Source of the DNA: Candidatus Gastranaerophilales bacterium
GTDB taxonomy: Bacteria > Cyanobacteriota > Vampirovibrionia > Gastranaerophilales > Gastranaerophilaceae
Direction: 5' to 3'
NCBI GenBank assembly: GCA_017467305.1
Contig: JAFTSM010000039.1
Coordinates: forward strand, 1 to 55,950
DNA length: 55,950 nt
Shown: positions 46,190 to 55,200 of the stretch, piece by piece
Numbering within the stretch: position 1 is the stretch's first letter
How the letters are laid out: every line of letters begins with the position of its first letter
Notes under the pieces: model-generated
What the model saw: only the letters and a program-made list of their open reading frames with translations
Told to the model about the DNA's origin: nothing
Databases searched by the model: none
Position numbers and translations under genes: made by a program

Positions 46190-47044
46190 ATGTCTGTAAC
46201 TACAGTTAAAAATATATATTATTTAGGGCCAGATGGTTCTAATGGTCACAATGCAATGCTTAAATTTATAGAATTGTGTAATATTCAAGCAGAAAATTTA
46301 ATTGCGGAAAAAAGTATTAAATCAGTGTTAGAAGCTTTTAAAAAAGATAAAAATTCTCTTTGTGTTTTACCCATTGAAAATTCTATAGAGGGGATTGTTC
46401 GTGAAACTATAGATAATTTTTTAAAGGTATCTGATAGTGCAATTCAAATACAAGCAGAATATACTCTTCCAATTCATCATATGATGTTGTCTAAAGCAAC
46501 AGATAAAACAAAAATTAAAAAGGTTATTTCTCATCCTCAAGCTTTGGCTCAATGTGGAAATCATTTGTTTAAAAATTTCCCAGATGTTGAATTAAAAGAA
46601 GTATCTTCAACGAGTTATGCGGCACAAAAAGTTGCTAGTGAAAATGATGAAACGCTTGCTGCTTTGGCAAATGAAACTTGTGCTGAATTATTTGGACTTA
46701 ATATTCTTGAAAAAGATATGAATGATGAAAAGGGAAATAAAACAAGATTTTATTTGTTTGGACGTGAAAAGTTACCTAAACAAGAAACTGGTAAAACTGC
46801 AGTTGTTCTTTCTACAAAAAATCAACCTGGCGCTTTGTGTGAGGTTCTAAAGATATATTCAAAACATAGTATAAATTTAACTTATATTGATTCAAGGCCT
46901 TCTAAGAAAAAAATGGGAGAATATGTATTCTTTATGGAATTAGATGGGTTAAAAGAAGATGAAAGAATAAAAACAGCAATTGATGAACTAATGGAATATG
47001 TTGATTTTATAAAAATATTAGGTTCATTTAAAATTTGCAATTAA
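46190..47044 (+). CDS. pheA: Prephenate dehydratase
   Basis: This 284-residue enzyme converts prephenate to phenylpyruvate in phenylalanine synthesis. It has the periplasmic-binding-like catalytic fold with YLGPDGSNGH, LPIENSIEG, SHPQALAQC and the NKTRFYLFG segment (TRF catalytic motif). A C-terminal ACT domain (GALCEVLKIYSKH...DSRPS) is the usual phenylalanine feedback site, with Asp in place of the common Glu of ESRP. No chorismate mutase domain is fused. A strong terminator follows. Confidence 0.95.
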   Translation: MSVTTVKNIYYLGPDGSNGHNAMLKFIELCNIQAENLIAEKSIKSVLEAFKKDKNSLCVLPIENSIEGIVRETIDNFLKVSDSAIQIQAEYTLPIHHMMLSKATDKTKIKKVISHPQALAQCGNHLFKNFPDVELKEVSSTSYAAQKVASENDETLAALANETCAELFGLNILEKDMNDEKGNKTRFYLFGREKLPKQETGKTAVVLSTKNQPGALCEVLKIYSKHSINLTYIDSRPSKKKMGEYVFFMELDGLKEDERIKTAIDELMEYVDFIKILGSFKICN

Positions 47045-47074
47045 AAAAAGGAACTCTTAAAGAGTTCCTTTTTT
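47044..47074. terminator. Bidirectional terminator between pheA and the 47090 gene
   Basis: GGAACTCTT (47050-47058) and AAGAGTTCC (47060-47068) form a tight hairpin with an A-run on the left and T-run on the right. It serves both convergent genes. Confidence 0.85.
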
Positions 47075-47089
47075 AATTTTTATTGTTTG

Positions 47090-47611
47090 TTATTTTACAA
47101 AACCGTTGAAAGTTTCTTCTGCCAAATCTGCTGCAGCTGCTTTTGTTGCATCAAATTTTGCTGGATTTGTAAATCTTTCGATTAAATCTCCAAAGAAGTT
47201 TTTAACTGTTTCTTTTGCAGAGTGAGCTTTAGCTTTAATATCAGCTGTTTTAATTCCATCAGCTACGTCATCAGCCATTTTTTGACCGTTTTTAAAGCCT
47301 TCTTTTATAGCGTCTGTGATGCCAGACTCTTTCATTTTAGTAGATATAGTTTGATATAGTTTTGAATCTGCGATTTTCTTAGCTGTTTCACCAACAAATT
47401 TGTTGATATTTTTACCAATATTATCTAAATGAGGAAGAACTCTTTTTGCTAGTGCGCTTGATTCTTCAGTTACTGCGAACTTGCCGTTTTTTGCACCTAA
47501 TGCTAAACCTGCTGTAACTACAGCTGCTGTAGCAACAGTACCTGCAATTGCTTTTGCAACTTTCTTTTGTGGCTTATATGCTTGTGTGTTATCTACGCCG
47601 TTAATTGCCAT
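47090..47611 (-). CDS. Small protein with hydrophobic segment and helical tail (paralogue of 48145 gene)
   Basis: This 173-residue protein has a polar N-terminus (MAINGVDNTQAYKPQ), one hydrophobic segment at about 18-42 containing AGLALGAKNGKF, and an amphipathic helical tail rich in Lys, Ala and Asp. The Ala-Gly-rich segment resembles a membrane anchor or glycine-zipper helix. The gene at 48145 has the same YKPQ/YQKK-then-anchor layout with AGLALGAKHGVF. No Sec cleavage site. Both are probably abundant small membrane or surface-associated proteins; function unknown. Confidence 0.65.
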   Translation of the reverse strand: MAINGVDNTQAYKPQKKVAKAIAGTVATAAVVTAGLALGAKNGKFAVTEESSALAKRVLPHLDNIGKNINKFVGETAKKIADSKLYQTISTKMKESGITDAIKEGFKNGQKMADDVADGIKTADIKAKAHSAKETVKNFFGDLIERFTNPAKFDATKAAAADLAEETFNGFVK

Positions 47612-47764
47612 TTTTATACTCCTAAACTTTACCTTTTCTGCTCATATAACAACTCTAAACAAGATAATTTGCTATACTTATAAAAAATGTAAAAAAACTG
47701 TTACACTATAATTTTATATTAAAATTTGTGCATGAGCAATTTATAAGGCGAGATTGTTACAAAT

Positions 47765-47794
47765 AAAAACTACCGGTTTAACCGGTAGTTTTTT
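47765..47794. terminator. Orphan bidirectional terminator-like hairpin
   Basis: AAAAACTACCGGTT (47765-47778) and AACCGGTAGTTTTT (47780-47793) pair perfectly, with T-runs on both strands. No gene ends immediately before it on either strand, so it may close an unannotated small transcript. Confidence 0.65.
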
Positions 47795-47988
47795 CTATGA
47801 TTATAAGTCACTGTTATCTGCTTTACTCTAAAGAGTTAGAAAGGCTGGCTATTGCACTATATGCTATCACAATTTCTAAAGAACAACCTTCATCTTTCAT
47901 CTTGAAAGATTAGAAAACGAGATATAAATCATAGTTTTTCAATCTGTTCAAGATCTTACCAATATTATATTTAATCTTAAAGTTTGTT

Positions 47989-48023
47989 AGATACTGAGCT
48001 CGCTTTGCTCCTCAGAATGACAT
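47989..48023. repeat. Dispersed intergenic repeat, second copy of GTCAT...CAGTATCT family
   Basis: Read on the minus strand the element starts GTCATTCTGAGG and ends TCAGTATCT. The copy at 233-259 begins GTCATGCCGA and ends TCAGTATCT on the plus strand. The middle GAGCAAAGCGAGCTC-type part resembles common REP-like elements. Confidence 0.45.
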
Positions 48024-48095
48024 TTTATATTATACTCTACTAGCTTCTTGGAACTCACAAGCATTGCAGGTTGTTTATTTTCATTTCATTACAAC

Positions 48096-48126
48096 AAAAA
48101 AGAGAACTTGATTAAGTTCTCTTTTT
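48096..48126. terminator. Terminator after the 48145 gene
   Basis: AAAAAAGAGAACTT (48096-48109) pairs with AAGTTCTCTTTTT (48114-48126). On the minus strand a run of six T follows the stem, placing it just downstream of the stop at 48145. Confidence 0.75.
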
Positions 48127-48144
48127 ATCTATTCTTTATTGAGA

Positions 48145-48594
48145 TTAACTTACAAACTCAGGAGCTTCCTCAATAACTTCTTCTACAATGTCTTCAGCTA
48201 CGTCTACAACTTCTTCACCTTTTGGTAAATGATTTTTAATTTCACCCCATTTTGTTTGAACAAAATTAATTGCAGAATTTCCCCAACCCAAAATCTTGTC
48301 GCCTGCTACCTTCGCACCTTTTTTAATTGTTTCTAAAATTTGGTTTCCACCTTCTTTTACGTTAAATACACCGTGTTTTGCACCAAGTGCTAAGCCAGCC
48401 ATTACAGCACCAGCTGCTACAGCTAAACCTAAAACAGTTTTAACTGGAGATTTTTTCTTTTCTGTACCATTGATTGGTCCAGCTGCTTGAGGTTCTTCCT
48501 TCTTTTGATAAGCTTGTGGTTTACTTACTAATGTATTGATATCTACTTTTGCTGTAGTTGTTGTACTTCTAAAACTTACTGGGCTAATATTCAT
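48145..48594 (-). CDS. Small protein with VSFRS motif and hydrophobic anchor (paralogue of 47090 gene)
   Basis: I start this 149-residue protein at the ATG at 48594, seven bases after AAGGAGGT, the best ribosome binding site in the window; an upstream in-frame start at 48627 lacks one. VSFRS lies at 6-10. A Lys/Gln-rich stretch, then a hydrophobic Ala/Gly-rich helix (about 55-77) containing AGLALGAKHG, follow. The rest is amphipathic, ending in a strongly acidic tail (VVDVAEDIVEEVIEE). Strong translation signals and small size suggest an abundant protein. Function unknown. Confidence 0.7.
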   Translation of the reverse strand: MNISPVSFRSTTTTAKVDINTLVSKPQAYQKKEEPQAAGPINGTEKKKSPVKTVLGLAVAAGAVMAGLALGAKHGVFNVKEGGNQILETIKKGAKVAGDKILGWGNSAINFVQTKWGEIKNHLPKGEEVVDVAEDIVEEVIEEAPEFVS

Positions 48595-48780
48595 AATTAC
48601 CTCCTTAAATAAACACTTAGTAATCACTTAAAACATATCAAACAGGAAAATTGATTTTATAATACCTTCCTCTTAACAAAAATTTACAATTTTAAAAATA
48701 AAAATAACTAAAACTTTGGAATATTTTTTTCATCTTTGTCATCTATAAAAATAGAGAGTTTTGGGGAAGAGAGAAAACAT

Positions 48781-51627
48781 ATGACAACAGCTGAAAATAT
48801 TAAGTTAAATTTGAACGAAAAAGCACACGGTTATGCGAAAATATACGCTTCTTTATTATCTGAAGAATTTCACAGAAAAAGAGCCTATGCTTCCTTAGTG
48901 GCTTTATATGCTTTAATTGATGTTTTGGAACAAACACCATATTCTATTCAAAAGTCTATGACATTGTTTAGAAATCCACAATTAAATGAGCAGTACGAAA
49001 TTTCTGATTTATATGTAAATGATTGGCATATTGATGTTCGTGTAGTAACTGGTGGTGATGCTGTTCTATTACCTAAAATTCATTATGATAGCGATATTGT
49101 TCCAGATTTTTATGTTGTTATTAAGTTAGATACCTCTCTTCAAAGTGCTGAAATATTAGGTGCTGTTGATGCTAAAAATGTAGAAAAAGAATCTTATGAT
49201 TATCACTATTATAGTGTGCCTTTTTCTTCATTTATTGACTATAACTCTTTTCTTTCTAAAGTTGCTACAGAAAAGCAAGTTGCTCATTCAGAAGAGGCTC
49301 ATGAATTATTTAAAAAATCATATTTATCTTTATTAGATAACAATATAGACATACAAACAAAGAATAAAGTTTTAAAACATATTTTTGAATGTAGTTTATG
49401 TAGAAGAGAATTTTGTTGCTTTACTGGTTTTGAAATGGTTTGTTGCCACGCTTCATCTTATCCAGAAATTTTAGAAGACCATACATTAGGCTATATTGGA
49501 GCGCAAAATGTTGAAGATAAAAAATATGAAGGAAAAGAAGAGACTGTATACATTGGTACAGACGAACAAACTCTTATTGAAGAAGTAGCTCCTCAAACCA
49601 AAACAGAAACGGTTGGAGAAACTGTATCTGATATATTAGACGGTTTATTTGCGGTTGATGAAGTTGCTGTTGAAGAGAATGTTGCAGAAGAAAAACCAAT
49701 TGAAATAGATGTAAAACAACAAGAAGATGAACAAATTGTTGAAGAAAATTCAATTCAAGAAACTTCCAATCAAACGGAAAATACAACTGCTGAAGTAGCT
49801 TCTATTGAAGATATTATAGATGAAGTTTGTAACAATACAGAAATAATTCCGCTTCAGACTGAAGAAAAAGATTTATCATACGAAGGTGACACGGATTTAC
49901 AACAAATAGAAGATGATGTATTTATTGATGTTCCTAGAACATATCCAGACTTAGTAGAAGACAATGGCGAAATTCATATAATACCTAATGAGGATGAAAA
50001 AATATATGGTGACCAAGATATCGAATTAGTTCACGATGGTAATAATAATGATGATGATTTATTGGCTTTAAACTCTGAAGATGATGATGAAATTGTTGAT
50101 ATAGAAATGGATATGGATACAAATCAAGAACAAAAATCAGAAATAGAGCCTATTGAAGATAAATTAGAAGAGGTTTACCCTTCTGATGAAGAATTTATTA
50201 TCAATGATGATGAATCAGAAATAGAAAATATTGAAGATGAAATTATAGATGAAGCAACAATGTTATCTCAAGAAGAGCCAGTCCAAAAAGTTATAGTAGA
50301 TTATGATGAACATGGTGAGCCAATATACTCATATATTACTGGTGTTGAACAAGAAGAAACAAACGAAGAAGATTCTTTAATTGAAGAAGAAACCTTTGAA
50401 GAATATAAAGATGAGGATGAAGGAACATCTGAGATTGAAGATATATCAAATATAGATGACGAAGAAGAATATAAATCTGTTTATGAAGAAGATAATACTA
50501 CAGATGAAGAAGAAACATATGAAAATGTAGAAGAAACTAATATTGAAGATAATTATGAAGAAGAAGTAGAGTACGATGAAGTAAACAACAAAGACTCAGT
50601 TAATGATGAAGCTTATGAAACACAAGATGAAGAACCATCAGAAGTATTAGAAGAAGAAGTTCTAGAGGATGAAGACCAACCTTCAATAATTGACGATATT
50701 ATATATAAAAATACAGCAACAGAAGAATCTGAAGATGAACAAATGGAGGATGAAGAAGACGTGAATTCGTACGATGAAAACGATGAATATGAATACGATG
50801 ATGACGAATATGATGAAGAATTTATTCCAGAAGAGAACGTAAAAAAATCATCAAATCCTTTAGTGTTAATAATTTCTCTATTGGTATTTTTAGGTCTAGC
50901 TGGTGCGGGTGCATTTTTCTTTTTAAATAAGAGCAAAGTAGTGGAAGAACAACCAGTTATTGAAAATAACAACGAAAGCACAATGGGAGTGTCAGAAAAT
51001 GCTGCTGTAACAGATATGTTTGAACAACCGGTTGAAAATGAAGTTGTTCAAACTACTGTTGAGAATCAAGAACAAACACAAAATCAACCAGAGGTAAAGG
51101 CGGAAGTACCAGCAAACAACACTCCAGAACAACAAGCATTACCTTCTTTACCAGAAGGAGCTAATAAAGTAGCAATGCCAGAATTAACAGAAGGTGATTT
51201 AATAAAACCAATCCAAAGAAACAGTAATGGCGATGTTAATAAAACTATTGTAAACGCTTTTGCTACAAATACTTCACCAGTTTCTTTACGAGAATTAAAT
51301 TGGTTCTGTGCTTCTGAGTTATTTACAGATAAGAACTTTAAAAATTATTTGCAGAATGTTGACAATACATTAAAACAAAATCTTAAAAGTAATTTTATGA
51401 ACTTAGTTGAAAGTTCGCCTAAAGATACAGTTATTGCAAAATTTGCTGTAGATAAAAGAGGGAATTTGAAAAAAGTTATTATTTCTGAAACAAGTGGCTC
51501 TACAGATGTTGATAACGTAGTGTTACAAAGTATTAAAGAAACTTTTGAAACAGAAAAAAGCCAAATACTCAATGATAATGAACTAAAACAAGATATGTAC
51601 TATCTAAAAGTAGCTATAAAATTGTAA
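48781..51627 (+). CDS. DUF1822-like membrane protein with anti-sigma-type zinc motif, acidic region and TonB-C-like end
   Basis: I start this 948-residue protein at the ATG at 48781, behind GAAGAGAG. Residues 10-190 resemble the cyanobacterial DUF1822 family (LVALYALIDVLEQ, ISDLYVNDWHIDVR, YVVIKLDTSLQSAEILG). Next comes His200-x3-Cys204-x2-Cys207 (KHIFECSLCRREF), the pattern of ZAS/zf-HC2 anti-sigma factors, with more Cys close by. About 235-685 is an extremely Glu/Asp-rich low-complexity region. A TM helix spans about 693-715. The periplasmic end (about 840-948) is TonB-C-like (AKFAVDKRGNLKKVIISETSG). The next gene encodes an ECF-like sigma factor. A membrane-bound anti-sigma role is inference from motif plus neighbour. 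Confidence 0.7.
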   Translation: MTTAENIKLNLNEKAHGYAKIYASLLSEEFHRKRAYASLVALYALIDVLEQTPYSIQKSMTLFRNPQLNEQYEISDLYVNDWHIDVRVVTGGDAVLLPKIHYDSDIVPDFYVVIKLDTSLQSAEILGAVDAKNVEKESYDYHYYSVPFSSFIDYNSFLSKVATEKQVAHSEEAHELFKKSYLSLLDNNIDIQTKNKVLKHIFECSLCRREFCCFTGFEMVCCHASSYPEILEDHTLGYIGAQNVEDKKYEGKEETVYIGTDEQTLIEEVAPQTKTETVGETVSDILDGLFAVDEVAVEENVAEEKPIEIDVKQQEDEQIVEENSIQETSNQTENTTAEVASIEDIIDEVCNNTEIIPLQTEEKDLSYEGDTDLQQIEDDVFIDVPRTYPDLVEDNGEIHIIPNEDEKIYGDQDIELVHDGNNNDDDLLALNSEDDDEIVDIEMDMDTNQEQKSEIEPIEDKLEEVYPSDEEFIINDDESEIENIEDEIIDEATMLSQEEPVQKVIVDYDEHGEPIYSYITGVEQEETNEEDSLIEEETFEEYKDEDEGTSEIEDISNIDDEEEYKSVYEEDNTTDEEETYENVEETNIEDNYEEEVEYDEVNNKDSVNDEAYETQDEEPSEVLEEEVLEDEDQPSIIDDIIYKNTATEESEDEQMEDEEDVNSYDENDEYEYDDDEYDEEFIPEENVKKSSNPLVLIISLLVFLGLAGAGAFFFLNKSKVVEEQPVIENNNESTMGVSENAAVTDMFEQPVENEVVQTTVENQEQTQNQPEVKAEVPANNTPEQQALPSLPEGANKVAMPELTEGDLIKPIQRNSNGDVNKTIVNAFATNTSPVSLRELNWFCASELFTDKNFKNYLQNVDNTLKQNLKSNFMNLVESSPKDTVIAKFAVDKRGNLKKVIISETSGSTDVDNVVLQSIKETFETEKSQILNDNELKQDMYYLKVAIKL

Positions 51628-51676
51628 AGTATGTTATTATATAATGGGTATGCGAGATTAGAGAAAAAAATAACTT

Positions 51677-52264
51677 GTGCTTTTAGTAGAAGAACAAAGA
51701 ACCTTAATAGAAAAAATTGTAAAGCTGAACAAAAATTACTCTGGCAATGAAGATTTGTTTGAGGATTTTTGTAGTGAAGCTTTTCAAAAATCTTATATGA
51801 TGTTTAACTCCAGTTCTAATGTTCAAAAAATAGAAGCATATGTTTCTAAAGTTGTGCATACTTCTATATTAACTGTTCTCAAAAATTCAGGTCGAATAAG
51901 AAGAGAAAGTTCTGGATATGTTCCAACAAAGGAAATTGTTGTTCCAGAATTTACATCAGAAGCTGTTGTGAAACCTCAACCTTTAGGTCCCGATTTTATT
52001 CTTGATTTTCCAGACCCAAAAGAAACTGCTGAAGAAGTTCTTATAACAAAGGATTGTTTACAAAGAATAGCAGATGCAGTTTGTGTAATTCATAAAGAAG
52101 TACCCTCACAACTTTTCTTGGATATTTTTTATTTGAGATATGTTCAAGGTTCTAAACAATCTGAAATCGCAGACTCTTTAAATCTTTCTCAATCTGAAGT
52201 AAGCAAAAGATTGATGCAACTTTCTAAGTTGATAATTAATTTTTTGGATGACAGCAAAAGTTAG
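51677..52264 (+). CDS. ECF-like RNA polymerase sigma factor
   Basis: This 195-residue protein starts at GTG. Its N-terminal part (about 20-80, EDFCSEAFQKSYMMF...YVSKVVHTSILTVLKN) fits a sigma region 2 with the helix that binds the -10 element. After a Pro-rich linker (85-115) comes a sigma region 4 helix-turn-helix: LRYVQGSKQSEIADSLNLSQSEVSKRLMQL. No sigma 3 domain is present, as in ECF factors. It lies 49 bases after the DUF1822-like gene and 8 bases before the ATPase gene. Its target promoters are unknown, possibly including its own operon. Confidence 0.75.
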   Translation: MLLVEEQRTLIEKIVKLNKNYSGNEDLFEDFCSEAFQKSYMMFNSSSNVQKIEAYVSKVVHTSILTVLKNSGRIRRESSGYVPTKEIVVPEFTSEAVVKPQPLGPDFILDFPDPKETAEEVLITKDCLQRIADAVCVIHKEVPSQLFLDIFYLRYVQGSKQSEIADSLNLSQSEVSKRLMQLSKLIINFLDDSKS

Positions 52265-52272
52265 GTATTGTT

Positions 52273-55200
52273 ATGATTTGTCGTAGATGTGGTGCTGAAT
52301 TACCAGACAATGCCATTAGATGTAGCACTTGTGGACTAAAAGTTAATATGCTTTGTCCAAAGTGTAAGTCGCTAACTCCATTTGGAGATAAACTTTGTAA
52401 TAATTGTGGGTTTGAGCTTTTAAAAATATGCCCAACTTGTGGTGGGACTAACGTGTTTTCTGCTATTAATTGTAGAAAATGTGGTTCCAAATTTGAGACA
52501 ACTACAAAAGAAGTAACAGAAATAAAAGAAAAAGAATCTCCATATATAGAAATAGTTGGTTCGTTTAGTAGTCAGACTACATCTTATGTAGGTAGAACTG
52601 ATTTTGGTATTGATGAATCATATTTACAAAAAGAAACTATTGAGGAAGAAACTGGTATTCCAGTATACGAAGAAAAAGAAGAAAATAAGGTTTTTATTCT
52701 TGAAAAATCTGATGAAATAATTCAAGAAGAAAAAAATAAAGAACCAGTGGTCGAAGAGGAAGTTGTAGAAAGTAGCAAAGAAGAACCACTCATAGAACCA
52801 ACAGAATTGCTTACTGAAGATATCGAAGTTGAAGAACTAAAAGAAGATGAGGAAGTTGCTCCTTTTCAAGAAGAGGAAGAGCAAGAACAACCTTATGAAA
52901 CAGATGATGATGAAGAATTTGTTGCTGAAATTCAACCAGATGCTGTTAATAAAGCGATTTATTTGATTAAAAATTCTTTGACAAAACAAATTGTTGCAAT
53001 AAATGGTGAAGAAGGTACTGGTAAATCTGCGGTTCTAAAGCAAGTTAATGATTATCTTGTCCGCAAAGGCTTTTTATCTTTGTATGGTAGTTGTACCCCA
53101 TTAGTTCAAATTACAAGTTTTGGATTTTTTCAAGATGCTTTTTTACGAATGATGGGCTTTCCACCATATGCGAATAGTACAGAATCTTTTATAAAAGATT
53201 TTAAAAAGAGTGATTTTGCAAAAGTATTTAGTTTTCTTGACGGCACTGAGTTAACTCTTTTCTTAAATATTTTTTATCCTTCACAAAAGGATAATTTTGA
53301 ATCTATTTTAGAAAATAAAAAAATAATGTTTTCTATTTTAGAAAAAGTTTTAAAATCTTTTTTAGTAGATCATGATTTAATAATTTCAATAGATAATTTT
53401 GAATTATTAGATGGTGCTTCGTACGATTTTATAATCCATTTAATGAAAAATGGCTTCTTTAATAATCGTCTAAAAATGATTGTTGCTTATCAAGAAAATA
53501 AATCTATCCAAAGTTATTTTGATGTTGTAGATTTTGATGAAAATGGATTTGAAACTATTGTCTTAAAGAAATTTTCAAAAGAAGAAATAGTAAAAGCTGT
53601 AAATAGTAGTACTTATGTAGAAATACAAGACATTTTAGCGCCGGATTATTTAAATGCTTTGGTTCAAAAATCAGACGGCAATGCAATTAGATTAGAACAA
53701 GAAGTTGCACTTTTATTTGATACTGGTTATATTTCATTAAAAGGTAATGATATTAAAATAATAGAAGCAAATAAACCAGAAATTGACCCAGCTTCTTTTG
53801 AGGAACTTATAAAATTACGATTGAATTTTTTGACTCCATTAGCAAGAAATGTATTGTATATGGCAGCAATTATGGGCTATAGATTTGCGACAAGTATATT
53901 ATGTCTTTCTGTAGCAATGCCTGTAGATAAGGCTGAAAAAACTCTTGATTATTTAATGAGTGAAATGTTTATAAAAAGAGTTGATAATTATACTTGTGAA
54001 TTTAAAAGTTTAACACTTTGGAAATTAATATATCAAGAAGCAAAGTCTGATTTACTATATAAAGAAAATTCTCAAAGATTATATTTATCTTTAAAGCCGT
54101 TAATACTTTCAAGTAACTTGCAAAAATTAATATCTTGTACGGAAGCGTTATCTAAAAGTGAAGCATTTTTGATTTGGCAAAATACCGCTAAAATTACGGC
54201 AAAACTTGGCGATACAAATTTGTATGTAATTGCACAAAAACAATGTTTAAAATTGCTTGAAGAACAAGAATTTAGTGATTCTGAAGAGGTAAAATCACAA
54301 ATATATGAAGAAATAGGTAAGTTACTTTGTGAAAAATCTCCAGTTGAAGCTGTAACGTATCTTTCAAATGTATTGGATGCAGAGATAAAAGATTCTAATT
54401 TAAGAAAAGTAATTGATTTATCTGGATATTTTATAAAAAGTTGTTATTTGACTGGTAACTATTTTGGTGCAAATGAGGCTGTAGATGCTGTAATTGACGG
54501 TATAGATAAATCTGGATTAAATATTACAGAATTAGATATCGCATTAATAAATACGAGAAGATTAAAAGCACTATTAAATATTGGCAATAGCGAACAAATT
54601 ATAAATATTGTTAATGAAGATATTATTTCTGAGTTAGATAGAGGTCTATCTTCAAAGCAAACTGATGCTCAACAAAAAAATTTAATACTAAATGCTTGGT
54701 TATTGGCAAAAATAGCTTTAGCTAAAGCATATGCGCTTCAAGGTAATAGTGAAGTAAATAAAGTAATCAATGATATTAGACAATTTATAGAAAAATATAA
54801 CTATAAACCAGAGTATTATAATGTTCAAGCAGATATTGTTGAGGCTTTTTCAAAAACAGTTACTGGTGAGATAAATAAGTCTAATGAGATTTTGGCAAAG
54901 ATTTCAGAAATTTATGCAAATAAATCAATGGAAACAAATTTACTTGCAGAGTGGAATTTGATTAGTATTATTAATAGAGTAATGTCTGGTCAAAGATTAG
55001 ATTTAAAAGTAGATTTGTTCGAATTAGCAGCATATACAAATAATATAAATGAACACTTTATTAAAAACATTATTAAATTGATTTTAGGCTATGTTATTCA
55101 AGATGAAGGTAATACAGTAAAAGCACTTGAAATATATAATGAACAAATAACATATTTTGCAAAGGAAAAAGTTGCTATTGGGGCTCTATTATCTTGGGCT

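Larger units (their letters stand above)
47612..48095. other. Intergenic region between the two small paralogues
   Basis: No reading frame here looks real. The stretch contains the promoter region of the 47090 gene at its left end, an isolated perfect hairpin at 47765-47794, and a repeat element at 47989-48023. The 47690-47794 part, ending in the hairpin, could be a small RNA on the plus strand, but I cannot support a fold. Confidence 0.4.
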
